64,000 nt of DNA from Dermacentor variabilis (taxonomy: Eukaryota; Arthropoda; Arachnida; Ixodida; Ixodidae), in NCBI RefSeq assembly GCF_050947875.1, contig NC_134570.1:225727265-225791264 (forward strand). The letters are read 5' to 3'. The notes beneath the pieces were generated by a model. It was given only the letters and a program-made list of their open reading frames with translations, made no database searches and had not been told where the DNA came from. Position 1 is the stretch's first letter. Every line of letters begins with the position of its first letter. A program made the position numbers and the translations under genes. Of the stretch, positions 1 through 11,642 are shown in pieces.

Positions 1-2044
1 TTTCTCGTAATCAATGAAAGCTATATATAAGGGTTGGGTATATTCCGCACATTTCTCTATCGCCTGATTGATAGTGTGAATATGGTCTATTGTTGAGTAG
101 CCTTTACGGAATCCAGCCTGGTCCTTTGCTTGACAGAAGTCTAAGCTGTTCCTGATTTTATTTGCGATTACCTTAATAAATAGTTTGTAGGCAACGGACA
201 GTAAGCTGATCGGTCCATAATTTTTTCAAGTATTTGGCGTCCCCCTTTCTTATGGATTAGGATTATGTTAGCATTCTTCTAATGTTCCGGTACGCTCGAG
301 TTCATGAGGCATTGTGTATACAGGGTGGCCAGTTTCTCTAGAACAATCTGCCCACCATCCTTCAACAAATCTGCTGTTACCTGGTCCTCCCCAGCTGCCT
401 TCCCCCCTTTGCACCCTTTGCATAGATTCCAAGGCTTTCTTTACTTCTTCCGGCGTTACCTGTGGGATTTCGAATTCCTCTAGACTATTCTCTCTTCCAT
501 TATCGTCGTGGATGCCACTGATAATAATATTTGGGGTTTTACGTGCCAAAAGCACTTTCTGATTATGAGGCACGCCGTAGTGGAGGACTCCGGAAATTTT
601 GACCACCTGAGGTTCTTTAACGTGCACCTAAATCTAAGCACACGGGTGTTTTCGCATTTCGCCCCCATCGAAATGCGGCCGCCGTGGCCGGGATTCGATC
701 CCGCGACCTCGTGCTCAGCAGCCCAACACCATAGCCACTGAGCAACCACGGCGGGTCGATGCCACTGGTAGTGTATAAATCGCTATAGAACTCTTCAGCA
801 ACTTGAAATATCTCATCCATATTAGTAATGATATTGCCGGCTTTGTCTGTTAAGGCATACATCTGATTCTTCCCAATTCCTGGCTTCTTCTTCACTGCTT
901 TTTAGGCTTCCTCCGTTCCTGAGAGCATGTTCAATTCTATCCATATTATACTTCCTTATGTCAGCTGTTTTACGCTTGTTGATTAACTTCGAAAAATTCT
1001 GCCAGTTCTATTCTAGCTGTAGGATTAGAGGCTTTCATACATTGGCGTTTCTTATCAGATCCTTAGACTCCTGCGATAGTTTACTGGTATCCTGTCTAAC
1101 GGAGTTACCACCGACTTCTATGGCACACTCGTTAATGATGCCCACAAGATGGTCGTCCATTGCTTCAACACTAAGGTCCTCTTCCTGAGTTAAAGCCGAA
1201 TACCTGTTCTGCAGCTTGATCTGGAATTCCTCTGTTTTCCCTCTTACCGCTAACTCATTGATCGGGTTCTTATGTACCAGTTTTTTTTGTTCCCTCCTCA
1301 GGTCTAGGCTAATTCGAGTTCTTACCATCCTATGGTCACTGCAGCGCTCCTTGCTGAGCACGTCCATATCGTGTATGATGCCAGGGTTAGCGCAGAGTAT
1401 GAAGTCTATTTCATTTCCGGTCTCGCCGTTCGGGCTGCCCCCACGTCCACTTTCGGCTATCCCGCTTGCGGAAGAAGGTATTCATTATCCGCATATTATT
1501 CTGTTCCGCAAATTCTACTAATAACTATCCCCCTGCTAATCCTAATGCCTGTGCCCACTGTCTTGTCTCCAGCGTGCTTCTTGCCTACCTTGGCATTGAA
1601 GTTGCCCATAAGTATAGTGTATTTTGTTTGCACTCTACCCATCGCCGATTTTACGTCTTCATAGAAGCTTTCGACTTCCTGGTCATCCTGACTGGACGCA
1701 GGGGCGTAGACCTGTACAACCTTCATTTTGTACCTCTTATTAGGTTTCGCAACAAGATCTGCCACCCTCTCGGTAATCCTATAGAATTCCTGTATGTTAC
1801 CAGCTATATTCTTATTAATCAGGAATCCGACTCCTAGTTCTCGTCTCTCCACTAAACCCCCGGTAGCACAGGACGTGCCCGCTTTTTTTGCACTGTATAT
1901 GCTTCTTTTGCCTACTAACTTCACTGAGCCCTATTAAATCCCTTTTTAGTGCCCTCTAATTCCTCCAATAGCACTGCTAGACTCGCCTCACTAGATAACG
2001 TTCTAGCGTTAAACGTTGCCAGGTTCATATTCCAATGGCGGCCT
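1..2044 (-). mobile_element. RTE-type non-LTR retrotransposon, copy 1 (window-truncated, decayed)
   Basis: This is a LINE that encodes an apurinic-type endonuclease and then a reverse transcriptase, which together nick the target and copy the element's RNA there. The sequence aligns over its whole length with the uninterrupted copy at 40936-43781. Its 5' end falls at the same nucleotide (start aggccgccattgg on the minus strand, at 2044), so 2044 is probably a genuine 5' terminus. Only the endonuclease and the first part of the RT are inside the window. The start MNLATFNARTL is readable at the 5' end, but frameshifts and stops break the frame (for example after residue 30 and in the 1500-1900 region). 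A SINE interrupts it at 521-757. It sits inside a PIF/Harbinger transposase remnant in the same orientation. Conclusion: dead copy, family assignment firm. Confidence 0.85.
521..757 (-). mobile_element. tRNA-derived SINE inserted in RTE copy 1
   Basis: On the minus strand the head carries a Pol III box-B-like sequence (complement of gggattcgatccc near 690-702) and an upstream box-A-like tggctcagtggc region, followed by a body ending in an A/T-rich tail. The 10-bp sequence gatgccactg stands directly on both sides (511-520 and 758-767) and occurs once at the equivalent site of the RTE copy at 42491-42500, so it is a target-site duplication. Related copies are at 9085 and 9961. The look is that of the tick SINE called Ruka; identity to it is from memory. 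Confidence 0.88.
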
Positions 2045-2922
2045 GTCCGGCCTGGATAGAGGCCGTCAAGATCGCACACGATGCTGTTGGCGCACATGAG
2101 AGATTGATATTTCACAGCATGGACACTTTATAACCAGAGAAATATATTCTCTAGTTCACCGATGGCCAGCAAATGGGTCTCGCTGTCCCATCCACGAACC
2201 CCCAACAGTTTTTAAATGGTGCACCTCTGCAATGCACTGCCTGTAAATAAAAGTAGATAACTTAAGCAATTACCTTGACACTCAGAAATTGCTGGAAGAA
2301 TTTAAGAGTAATCTGGTTACGTTGGATGCCAATTTTAGCTAGTCATATTTATGCACTCACGTTCGCGCAGTTAGGTATTTCAATGCACTGTACTTGCCTG
2401 AGAAAAACGACCTAGTTCAGCAATGTTCAACTACTTGTTCTTGGTTAAGTCCAGCAGCTGTCCAACGTTACCTTCAATGTGCGTGAGCACCTGGCACACA
2501 ATGCTTGACAAAGTGGAGTAGTGGCGGCGAAACAGTGGCTCCAAATCTCACCACCTGTTGGGATACGCCAGCCTGTTTAGGGTTATGAGAAGAGCTTCCT
2601 GGCCACTTACGCAGACACCCTGGGTGCTTATTACTGTGTCCAGGATAAGCAGAGACGTGCTCACGTCTTTCAGGTGTTCTTTATGAAACCTAAACATGCG
2701 CCTAAAAGCATCTTCCCGCAGTTCTTCGAAGTTAAATAGGCCGTTTACCGACTTATACTGCCGCGGTGTGCGCTGTTTATGTCCAAGGAAAATGTCTTCC
2801 AGAGCACTCCAGTTGAGATCCAGATAAAGTAGGTGCTCACATAGAACACCTACGCGCGATCGACTCACGTTCGAAATACGTGGTGATGGGAAACTCTGAA
2901 CTTTACGTCGCAAACACGGCAA
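2045..2922 (-). pseudogene. PIF/Harbinger DNA-transposon transposase, decayed, two exons visible
   Basis: Read on the minus strand, 2922 to about 2398 gives the helical N-terminal part typical of Harbinger transposases (FNFEELREDAFRRMF, then a segment ending LLITLNRLAYPNRW, then LEPLFRRHYSTLSSIV after a stop). A GC-AG type intron is likely from about 2397 to 2241. The next exon (2240 to 2045) begins AVHCRGAPFKNCWGFVDGT, containing the GFVDGT motif with the first catalytic aspartate of the DDE nuclease, and runs on to KYQSLMCANSIVCDLDG. There it is cut by the RTE insertion; the rest of the nuclease is outside or lost. At least three in-frame stops are present, so it is a relic. The alternative that this is a domesticated HARBI1-like host gene is unlikely given the stops. 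Confidence 0.7.
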
Positions 2923-3289
2923 GAAGCACTACTGGCTCTCTGAGCACGCGCGCGAGTATGAACTTGTGGATTGACTTGGCTGGTGAAGGAACGTAAAGGT
3001 GGCTATCAAAACTAAGCGCAACTAATTGTTTGCTGCTGAGAGATTAACCTCCAAATTGTAATTAAACGCGACGACACGACAGTGAAAATGACCATTCTTA
3101 TCATAAAATGGTATATATTTTTTAATTGTTTCCAATAGCTTTTTTTGACGCCGTAGTGGCGCTGTCAGCGCAAGACGCTATTCGCAAACGCAAAACCCTA
3201 TTCTAAAGCTCTTCCCTCCTGCGTGCCCCAACGCTAACACCTGCAGAGCTCTTTGGGGCCTCTATTCTAAAACTCTCTAATGAGTAGTT
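2923..3289. other. No gene recognised; possible 5' flank of the Harbinger relic
   Basis: No coding signal was found. The sequence tattctaaa recurs twice (about 3198 and 3263), around a stretch ending ctctttggggcc, which might be the terminal region of the Harbinger relic. This is not firm. Confidence 0.3.
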
Positions 3290-4560
3290 TCCCTTACGAA
3301 GGCAAGATCCTAAGGAAGGTTATTCCACTCTTCAGTTCCATTCCAGTCTTCAAATGCTTTCGGAACAAATGGATGCCGTAAGGTGGAGGTTGTACATGAC
3401 GGAATTACAACTTTATGATTGTGATCAAGCCGAGTTCATAAGCAATCGGGGGCTAAAGAGGCTCGTTCCGCAGTGAGCATGATGGTATAATTCGTAAAAG
3501 AGAGAGAGATGCAAAAATTTACGGCTCGACGCCAATGATACTAACGGCAGGTTACACTTCATCGTGCTGACGGTGGCGGTCCTTATTCGAGAATATAAAT
3601 CATGTGGAATTGGTTTTCATCCTTTAGGCTACATAGGTTAAGTTATCCCGATTAAGGTCTCAAACTGCGGCAGAGAGTTCTAGTTTCGATCGTATAAGTC
3701 TTTTGTAGACCATCACCTTCAGGGACTGTGCGGCACGTGAGGAAACACGTCGCACGTAGCCGAATGATCTATTAGCGCTGCTTATTACATGTGCAATATA
3801 TGTATTCTACGTAACGTCCGATGGGACATGAACACCCAGATCTGTGTAGGATAAAATGGAATCTAGAGGGACATTATTGATGTATTAAATTGGTAAAATG
3901 TTAGTATATCAAGGTGCACGCGTCCATTTGCATTTGCTTATGTTTAATTGCAGTGATAGGATTAAGCTCAGATTGGAGAATTGCTGTATTATGGTTACTA
4001 GTTACTTCTCGAAATATAAAAGTCATGAGCAAAAAAGATAATATCGGATAAAATACCAGAAGGCAACTCATTAGTTTATATTAGAAATAATAGTTGTCTA
4101 AGGACAAACCCTTGCGGTACTCCCGGATGGACGGGATTGAAGGGAGGGTCTGTTAGCAGAAACTAACTGAAAACGACTGTAAAGTAAACGCTACAGACAA
4201 GTAAGTATTTGGGGGTCAAGATTAAGCAAGTCTAATATATACATTAGCAGATTATGAGACACATTATTAAACGTTTAAAAATAATCACATGCGATCCGCA
4301 AGAGAAGAACGATCAAGAATGGCATGTAGCTGATGTTTGAATGATTTAGGCTTTGTATCACAAGGGTAATATATTTCGAAAACTAGGTTGAGGGTTCGAA
4401 AAAGCCATTGGAGAAAGTTAGCAATATCAGAAAACAGCATATGTTCGAGAAGCCTGTATGGGATGCGAGTCAGGGAAATAGGACGATAGTTGAATGGGGA
4501 CTGTCTGTTGACTGTTTTATGAAGTGTCGTGACCTTTCTTACCTTCATTCCGCATGTAGA
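3290..4560 (-). pseudogene. CR1/Jockey-type LINE reverse transcriptase remnant
   Basis: Minus-strand translation in shifting frames gives, in order, the RT entry segment with NYRPISLTRIP (about 4480), then HQLHAILDRSSLADRM (about 4300), a decayed GVPQG-type motif (about 4100), then the thumb/connection segments YKRLIRSKLELSAAVWDLNRD (about 3690) and a C-terminal EDWNGTEEWNNLP segment (about 3330). These are the usual successive landmarks of CR1/Jockey RTs. No frame is open for more than 87 codons and the metal-binding motif is not readable, so the copy is dead. It abuts the 5' units of the plus-strand LINE that follows, giving a head-to-head arrangement of two related elements. Confidence 0.7.
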
Positions 4561-4610
4561 GAACCGGTGTCAAGTGACTCAGAAAATCTAGGTTGGTATA
4601 ATGGAACTGA

Positions 4611-5080
4611 ATGGGCATGCGAGCAGCACTCGTTGCGCCATGCCTCATGCGCAACTTTTCTTCGCTCCACAGATTTTGCTGATGCTGGCCCTTGTTTCAC
4701 CTTCTGCGCCGATCCACCTCTGCCTTACCGTGTGCGTATGTGTCGATGCTGTCCAACATCGTCAAGAGCGCGTCACCCACACGTGTGGTCTCCATAATCT
4801 CCCGTCCTTCCTGGATGTACCGCTAGACCAACACCGCATCGTTTCCGGGACGACGTCCCCGGCTGATTTACCACCCTTTCCCAGCCCCTTCAAACGCATC
4901 TTGCTGATGAAGTATTCCATCAGTGGACATGCGAGCAGCACTCGTTGCACTATGCCTCATGCGCAACTTTCCTCCGCTCCACAGACTTTGTTTTATGCTG
5001 TCCCTCGTTTCACCTTCTGCGTCCATCCACATCTGCCCTACCGTGGGCGTATGCGTCGATGCTGTCCAAGATCGTCAAGA
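4611..5080 (+). repeat. 5' tandem units of the CR1/L2-type LINE (312-bp period)
   Basis: The sequence starting catgcgagcagcactcgttg at about 4617 recurs at 4929, a period of 312 bp. The second unit matches the first for about 150 bp (both run through ctcatgcgcaac, ccgctccacag and caccttctgcg) before the body of the element begins. By analogy with other LINEs, tandem 5' monomers may carry promoter activity. That role is inferred. Confidence 0.75.
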
Positions 5081-5148
5081 GCCCGTTTTTGCAGCTCCCA
5101 TGCCCACGTATTTTATATGCTACTGTGTGTGATTGTCTCGACGTGGCG

Positions 5149-5190
5149 CTGTTGTTGCAATGCGGTGATGTCAAGGAAAAGCCGGAGCCT
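5149..5190 (+). other. Degenerate 2A-like (ribosome-skipping) motif
   Basis: In the frame of the short ORF at 4945-5259 the sequence reads LLLQCGDVKEKPEP. The 2A consensus ends D-V/I-E-x-N-P-G-P and is often preceded by LL-x-x-G. Here the leucines, G, D, V and both prolines fit, while E, N and G of the core are replaced by K, K and E. A second, independently decayed motif lies at the same relative place in copy B (33945-33977). 2A-like sequences are known upstream of ORF1 in some CR1/L2-type LINEs of other invertebrates. Confidence 0.6.
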
Positions 5191-5281
5191 CCAACGGTGC
5201 AGAGGTCGGCTGAAGATGACTCTGCCTCGAGTAGTCTTCCTGAACCCCAGTCTGATTAGATGAGTACCGTCTTATTAATGC

Positions 5282-5985
5282 TTGAAGACAAAGATGACAG
5301 TCGAGTTCACTAAAGGTCAGTCCGAGTTGAAATCAGATATGACGAATGTGAAAACCACCCAAAACGCAATTGAAGCCAAGCTAACCGATATTTTCCGCCA
5401 TCTTGAATCACTTGAAAATAAATTTCAAGCATTAGACATGTTTTGCAATGATTTAGCCGTAATTCAAGAAAGCACTCAGCGGTTTAAAAAGCAGCAGCGC
5501 ATCATAGTCTCGCGCTTAGACGACTTGGAAGACTGATCAAGGCGGAATAGCTTGGTTTTTTTACAGCATACTCGATTCCCGTGAGTCACGGCTGCAAACT
5601 GAACAGATAACTCTGGATGCCCTGTCGTCAGCGATGGCAAATGCCTTGCCACCAAACTCAGCTGAACGGGCGCATCGAATGGGAACTTTTTCAAATACAA
5701 AATGTCGTCCGGTTATAATGAAACTATCGAAGCTTAAAATTCAGGAGAGTGTACTTTCGTCGCGCAGCCAGCTTAAGGGTAGTAACATTTGAGTATCCGA
5801 GGACTTTTCGCTTGCGACAAGGCTCGGTCGAAAAAAAGCTTCTCGAATTTGGTAAGAACCAGCCAAATTTCCCCTTATTTAAACTGCGTTTTAACAAGAT
5901 TTTCGTTGATAAAGAATGTATCATGTATGATCCAACAAGTGACAGCGTTAAGCGAGTTAAAAGTGCTGTTCCAGATCACGCAAGC
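5282..5985 (+). pseudogene. LINE ORF1 protein (coiled coil plus RNA-binding part), decayed
   Basis: The first 84 codons (5282-5536) form a charged helical segment with regular leucine/isoleucine spacing (TTQNAIEAKLTDIF, HLESLENKFQAL), as expected for the trimerising coiled coil of L1/CR1-type ORF1 proteins. After a stop at 5535 and a frame change, the segment SAERAHRMGTFSNTKCRPVI (about 5660-5715) matches the conserved R-x-H-R-x-G...RPVI block of the RRM-like/C-terminal domain. It ends with IFVDKECIMYDPTSDSVKRV (about 5900-5960). ORF1 proteins bind the element's RNA and form the RNP with ORF2. Several frameshifts make it non-functional. Confidence 0.6.
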
Positions 5986-6059
5986 GTACCTGACGATCTG
6001 CGTCCTCATCCTACTACACAGCGATGTGCGAAGGGCAATGGCGTATCTTTAACCCTACA

Positions 6060-8820
6060 AGCCTTCGTGCTTGTTGCAAACGCTAGAAGTGTGCTTCGCA
6101 ATCGCGAGGAACTTGAATCGCGCATCGATAGCTGTAATGCTGGTATTGTTGCATTAACGGTAGCGTGGCTACAGCTTCATGTGCAAGATTGTGAAATGTT
6201 TGACTTGTCTCGATTTCGTATCTTCCGCTGCGATCACACTGCTCGCAAAGGCGGAGGCGTCCTACTCACTATTTCAAAGTCCCTGCAATGTCATGAAGTC
6301 CAAATTCACTGTACCCTGCAAGTTGTGTGCGCGTGCGTTTATATGCCTTACTGTTAAATTACGATCGTTGTTTGCTACGACGCTTCATCCTACACATCCA
6401 CTTTCACCGCTGAGCTTCACAACGTGCTTAACACCCTTACTTTGCGGCATCCTTCGAACCCATTATAATATTGTGGGATTTCAACTCTTCCAACATATGA
6501 TGGACTACTGAACCTCCGCACTGTTATCCTTTTCCTCACAAAGTACCGACTTTCTTGATCTCTGCTCTGTGTTTTCCCTAACACAATTAGTGTTAGAACC
6601 AACTAGGATCTCAGGAGGCACTGTTAACCTCCTTGACTTAATCTTATGCTCTCATCCTGACATAGTTACGAATGTTTCATGCTTACCGGGCTTAAGCGAT
6701 GCACGTGGGTAATTCTTTCAACATATTAACTCCTGGGATAAAACCAATTGTTGAAAAAAATAATTTACCACTATGACAGGGAAACTGACGCTATTAATAT
6801 TAAACTAGCTAATTTTCTTGATCCTTCCCTAAGTCAATTTAATCACACGGTTGATGAGAACTGGACCGTTCTTAAAAATAGAATAAATGAGCTCACCGAC
6901 AAGTTTATTCCGTGAAGTGTAATACCCTGCAATATTAAGAAACCCTCGTTCATCTCCAAGTTAAAAAAAGATTTCCAACCGAAAAACAAACGACTGTATC
7001 GAATAGCGAATAAAAGTTCACTGGCGTCGAAGTGGGACGCTTATAAGGAGGCGAACAGTACTTACACAGAAGCTGTAAAACTTGCCAAAAAGGCATTCCA
7101 AGTACACACTTTGCCCAAAATGCTTGCGAATTACCCTAAAAAGTTTTGGCGTGTTATTAACCCTTCCAAAGATAATTCGGTCATGCTGATTGATTCCAGT
7201 GATTCACTGGTACCTGAAGATGTATGTTCCCATATTCCTAATTCTGTGTTCTGTAACAGCTTTGTCGTATGACCCTGTGCTTCCAACTCTAGAGTGTTGG
7301 AATTACCCACCTATGGACTTCATTATCATTGAACCTCTTGGGGTCGAAAATGTAATTAAAGATCTGAAGTTGTCATAAAGTCCCGCTACTGATTTGGTTA
7401 ACGCGAAATTTCTGAAAAGTACTGTTGTTTGTCATCTGTTCTTCTTTCAAAAATTTTTCAGCAATGCTTAGATACCCATCAGCTACCTGCACATTGGAAG
7501 GTCGCGAAGGTGGCCCCACTTCACAAGTCCAGTAGCAAACATTAGTCCCTCAGCTACCGCTCATTTCCCTCACCAGTATTCCTTGCATGGTCCTTGAACA
7601 TATTTTGTACTCATATTTAGCAAAGCACTCAGAGAATAATTCATTTTCCACAAAAGTACAACTTGGTTTCCGAAAAAACTTCTCTTGTGAAACTCAACTT
7701 CTTTCTTTTACTCACAGCTTTCATCCTATTCTCGACAATGGTTTAGTCACAGACCTTGTTTTTTTTATTTTGCCAATTCTTTCGACAAAGTGTGTCATAA
7801 TTTACTTCTGTTTAAAGTTAGTAAACGTAATCTTGATCATAACCTGTTTGCATGCCTTGAGCATTTTCTCCTTACTCGTTCACAGTATGTTATGTCAAAC
7901 AATCATATGTTCCCATTTGATCCCGTAGACTCTGGTGTGCCCCAATTTACAGGCCCTCTTCTTTTCTTAGTTTCAATGAACAATTTATCGAATGACGTTT
8001 TTTTCTAATATATACCTCTTCGCAGGTGGCTGTGTTATCCTACCTGAAATCTCGGACAAATCTGATAAATTCTTACAAGACGATATAAACGCTATCTCTA
8101 TATGGCGTGACGTATGGTTAATGCAACTTAACGTAAATAAATGTAAATGTATGCTTGTAACTCGCAGCAATGCTCCTCCGCCAAACTATTACCTTAATGA
8201 TACTCCCCTAGAGGTCGTAATATCCTATACATACCTAGGCGTCCATATATTCTCGTTACTTTCCTGATTGTTGCACATCAATAAGCTAATTAACAACACT
8301 AACCGCATGCTAGGTTATATAACCAAAGTTTTTCTTCTGCTCCTACATCAGTAAAATTATCCTATACAAAACGCTTATTAAAAGTAAAAGGGAGTACGCC
8401 TCGTTCATCTGGGAACCGCACCTCGAAGCCCCTATTCAATCACTTGAGCCAATCCGAAACAATGCCGCGCATTTCATTCATAGCAATTACAACCACACAT
8501 CAAGCGTAGCTGCCATGAAAAACTCCTTGTTACTTGCTCCTCTCTCAGCCCGGCGTAAATGCTTTCGCCTTGCTTTATTTCATAAACTATATTTCCACAA
8601 TTCCTACCCGCGCTATAACCTGATATCATTTCCTACGTACATTTCCTCTCGCACTGATCATAGCCATTAGCTTGGAATGATTCAATGCCGCAACAGAGCC
8701 TGTACCGAATCATCTATTCCTAGGACCTCTCAGGAATGGAACCTCCTTCCCGGCGCAGTTGTCGCAATCAAGGACAACTTAAGGTTTCGTTCAGACTTAT
8801 CAGACATCATCACTCCCGGA
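6060..8820 (+). pseudogene. LINE ORF2 (endonuclease plus reverse transcriptase), decayed
   Basis: The endonuclease start is recognisable as FVLVANARSVLRNREELESR (from about 6063), with a later KGGGVLLTISKS segment (6250). The rest of the domain is broken. The RT is recognisable by VAPLHKSSSKH and SYRSFPSP (7510-7570), FRKNFSCETQLLSF (7670), SGVPQFTGPLLFL (7930), and YLFAGGCVILPE at 8013-8048. In the last, the two catalytic aspartates of the FADD motif are replaced by two glycines (8025-8030). The thumb segment SYTYLGVHIF follows at 8222. C-terminal LEPIRNNAAHFIHSNYN-like residues are at about 8450. The ORF is fragmented into at least six frames. Confidence 0.65.
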
Positions 8821-8945
8821 TACAATTAACTAATAAATTTTGCTGTGATAACTAACCATTTTTTGCTGCTTTGTTATTGTGTAAGTTTTTTACCCACTCC
8901 GCTCTGTAATATTTCAGTCTTCAGGGTGCAATAAAATAAAAGAAA

Positions 8946-9084
8946 CGAACGCTCGTTCTTTTCAGAAACTTCAGCCCAACCACGTCACAAAACAGGGGAG
9001 AGGAAAGCCTTACTTTATTAAGTTCCGTACGCCACATAGATCCAAAATAATAGGGGACGTTGAAGAGTGATTATGGCAGTGAGT
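8946..9084. other. Short spacer, no gene seen
   Basis: This is unique-looking sequence between the LINE tail and the SINE. Nothing was recognised. Confidence 0.4.
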
Positions 9085-9320
9085 ACCCGCCGTGGTGGCG
9101 TAGTGCCTTTGGTGTTGCGCTGCTAAGCGCGAGGTCAGGGGATCAAATCCTGGCCGCGGTGACCGTATTTTTATGGGAGCAAAATGGAAGAACACCGGTG
9201 TACTGCGCATTAGGTGCACGTTAAAGAACCCCATATAGTCAAAATAAATCTAGAGTCCCTCACTACGGCCTGCCTCATAATCATATTGAAGTTATGGCAC
9301 GCAAAACCCAAGACTTTTTT
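9085..9320 (+). mobile_element. tRNA-derived SINE
   Basis: It opens acccgccgtggtggcgtagtg (box-A-like at 9096-9107) with a box-B-like gggatcaaatcc at 9139-9150. The body (tttaaagaacccc, ctcactacggcctgcctcat, gcacgcaaaaccc) is the same as in the SINE at 521-757, and it ends in a T-rich tail. It is more diverged than the other two copies. No clear target duplication was found. Confidence 0.8.
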
Positions 9321-9960
9321 CCCATGTAAACTGCCGGTCTGTTACAAAGGAACAAATTTCCCAATTTTCCAATCGTCTGGATCATATGATGTTCTAGAAA
9401 CTGCCGACGAAGCATACGAAGGGTCATCGATGAGTAGGTTCAACCTATTTTAAAGAACCTGATGTTTACACTACCTACATCAAGACAATAATGGTTTATG
9501 TTACTGATTAGGCTGCTTATCCCGGCAGAAACTATAATGAGAGGATCCATAGGAAAAATAATGTATGCTGCAATTTGGCGAAGAAAAATCGGTTCGGCAG
9601 TAACATAAGCGTTAACTACATAGCATCCCTAGAGACATCGCTGGCAGTGGTTTGTTTACTGTCACTGTTTCCAATAGGTGAATTTTTCCGCTTGTTTGAT
9701 ATTACGAGGAACAGAAGTGTTGTCCGAAAAGAAAATATGCATAGCAAGTGAGAGAGCATGCATGAACTCGCTTGTTGTAGCATGATATGCTTCTCAAGGT
9801 GTAGGGGCTGGTGATAACGTGGCCTTTGTTATTGCGCCAGCGTTTCAACATATTGCACGTTAGATTATATTAAGCTTTCGGATAAAATCTTTTGGTTTTC
9901 ATGCGTTTTCATTTGTGTTGTCGTGCCTTGTTTTTATGCACACGTTCACTCCATATTGTG
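9321..9960. other. No gene seen
   Basis: AT-leaning, non-repetitive sequence between two SINEs. I found no coding signal or RNA gene. Confidence 0.4.
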
Positions 9961-10162
9961 AGGTGCTGATCACGAGGTCGCCAGATCGAATCCCGGCCGT
10001 GGCGGCCGCATTTCGATGGGGGCGAAGTACGAAAACACCCGTGTGCTTAGAGTTAGATGCACATTAACGAACCGCAGGTGGTCGAAATTTCCGGAGTCCT
10101 CCACTACGGCGTGCCTCATAATCAGAAAGTGGTTTCGGCACGTAAAACCCAATAATTTAGTT
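9961..10162 (+). mobile_element. tRNA-derived SINE, 5'-truncated
   Basis: Box B (agatcgaatcccgg, about 9983-9996) and the whole body, from cgcatttcgatggggg to ggcacgtaaaaccc, are present and close to the copy at 521-757. The box A half of the tRNA-like head is degraded or missing. The SINE lies about 500 bp upstream of the kinase exon, in the same orientation. Confidence 0.78.
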
Positions 10163-10608
10163 TTGTACGCGAGGTGGATTTTGTGGCTCCCAACTGGTAT
10201 CTGCCGCGCATGCCTGGCTTCGGATGGCTATCAAGCTACCCATTGTTCTCTATATTCTCGTCTTTTCTTTGAATAATCGTTTATCTCATACCGGGGGTGT
10301 GGTGAACATTATTTATTCGTACTTGTTTCTGTTTGCGCTGCTCTACGTGAAGCAAGACCCAGGAAAAGTGTATGTCGCATATAGCCGAAACTGATCCAAG
10401 TCTCGGAACGAAAACTACAGTCTGAAGAAACGTGTTTTTGGCAATACGGTGTATCGCGGCATTGTTTGAATGCTAATCTCATTGTCATCGACACTCATCG
10501 GGAGATTGTTCGTGTCGTAGTTGCGGGCGTAGTGCTTCGAAAGCGAACTTCAATCACCATCTCGCTGCATGCCTAAAACAATTCAGTGAGAGCGAGCAGC
10601 ACCCGTAG

Positions 10609-11391
<783 letters not shown>

Positions 11392-11642
11392 ACCCCCAAA
11401 TTTCAAGTTGGCTCATCCCAAAATTTGTGTTGGCCCTCCTCCAAATTTCAAGTTGGTTCACCCCAAATTTTCAAGTTGGCCAACCCACAAACTTAAAGTT
11501 GGTCCGCCCCGTAAATTTCAAGTGGCTCTTAACCCTAAATTTTATGTTGGTCCCCAAAGTTTAGTTGGCCCACACTCAAATTTAAGCCGGCCTATCCCTC
11601 ATTTCAAGCTGGCCCACCCTCAAATTTCAGTCCACCCACCCT
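11392..11642 (+). repeat. Degenerate minisatellite (about 22-25 bp unit)
   Basis: Roughly ten imperfect units of the type ccccaaatttcaagttggccca follow one another. The core aaatttcaagttgg is visible at 11399, 11444, 11475 and 11513, and in decayed form to 11625. The open frame across it (proline/histidine-rich) is a by-product of the repeat. Confidence 0.85.

Larger units (their letters stand above)
4611..8945 (+). mobile_element. CR1/L2-type LINE, copy A (full-length span, decayed)
   Basis: The span contains, in order: 5' tandem units (4611-5080), a 2A-like motif (5149-5190), an ORF1 with coiled coil and RRM-like part (about 5282-5985), an apurinic-type endonuclease start (about 6060-6700), a reverse transcriptase (about 6775-8800), and a short 3' tail rich in aataaa (about 8925-8940). 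This is the layout of CR1/L2-clade elements, which insert by target-primed reverse transcription. Frameshifts occur every few hundred bases. The similar copy at 32776-37650 supports the boundaries. The 5' boundary is taken from the start of the first repeat unit and is approximate. Confidence 0.78.
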
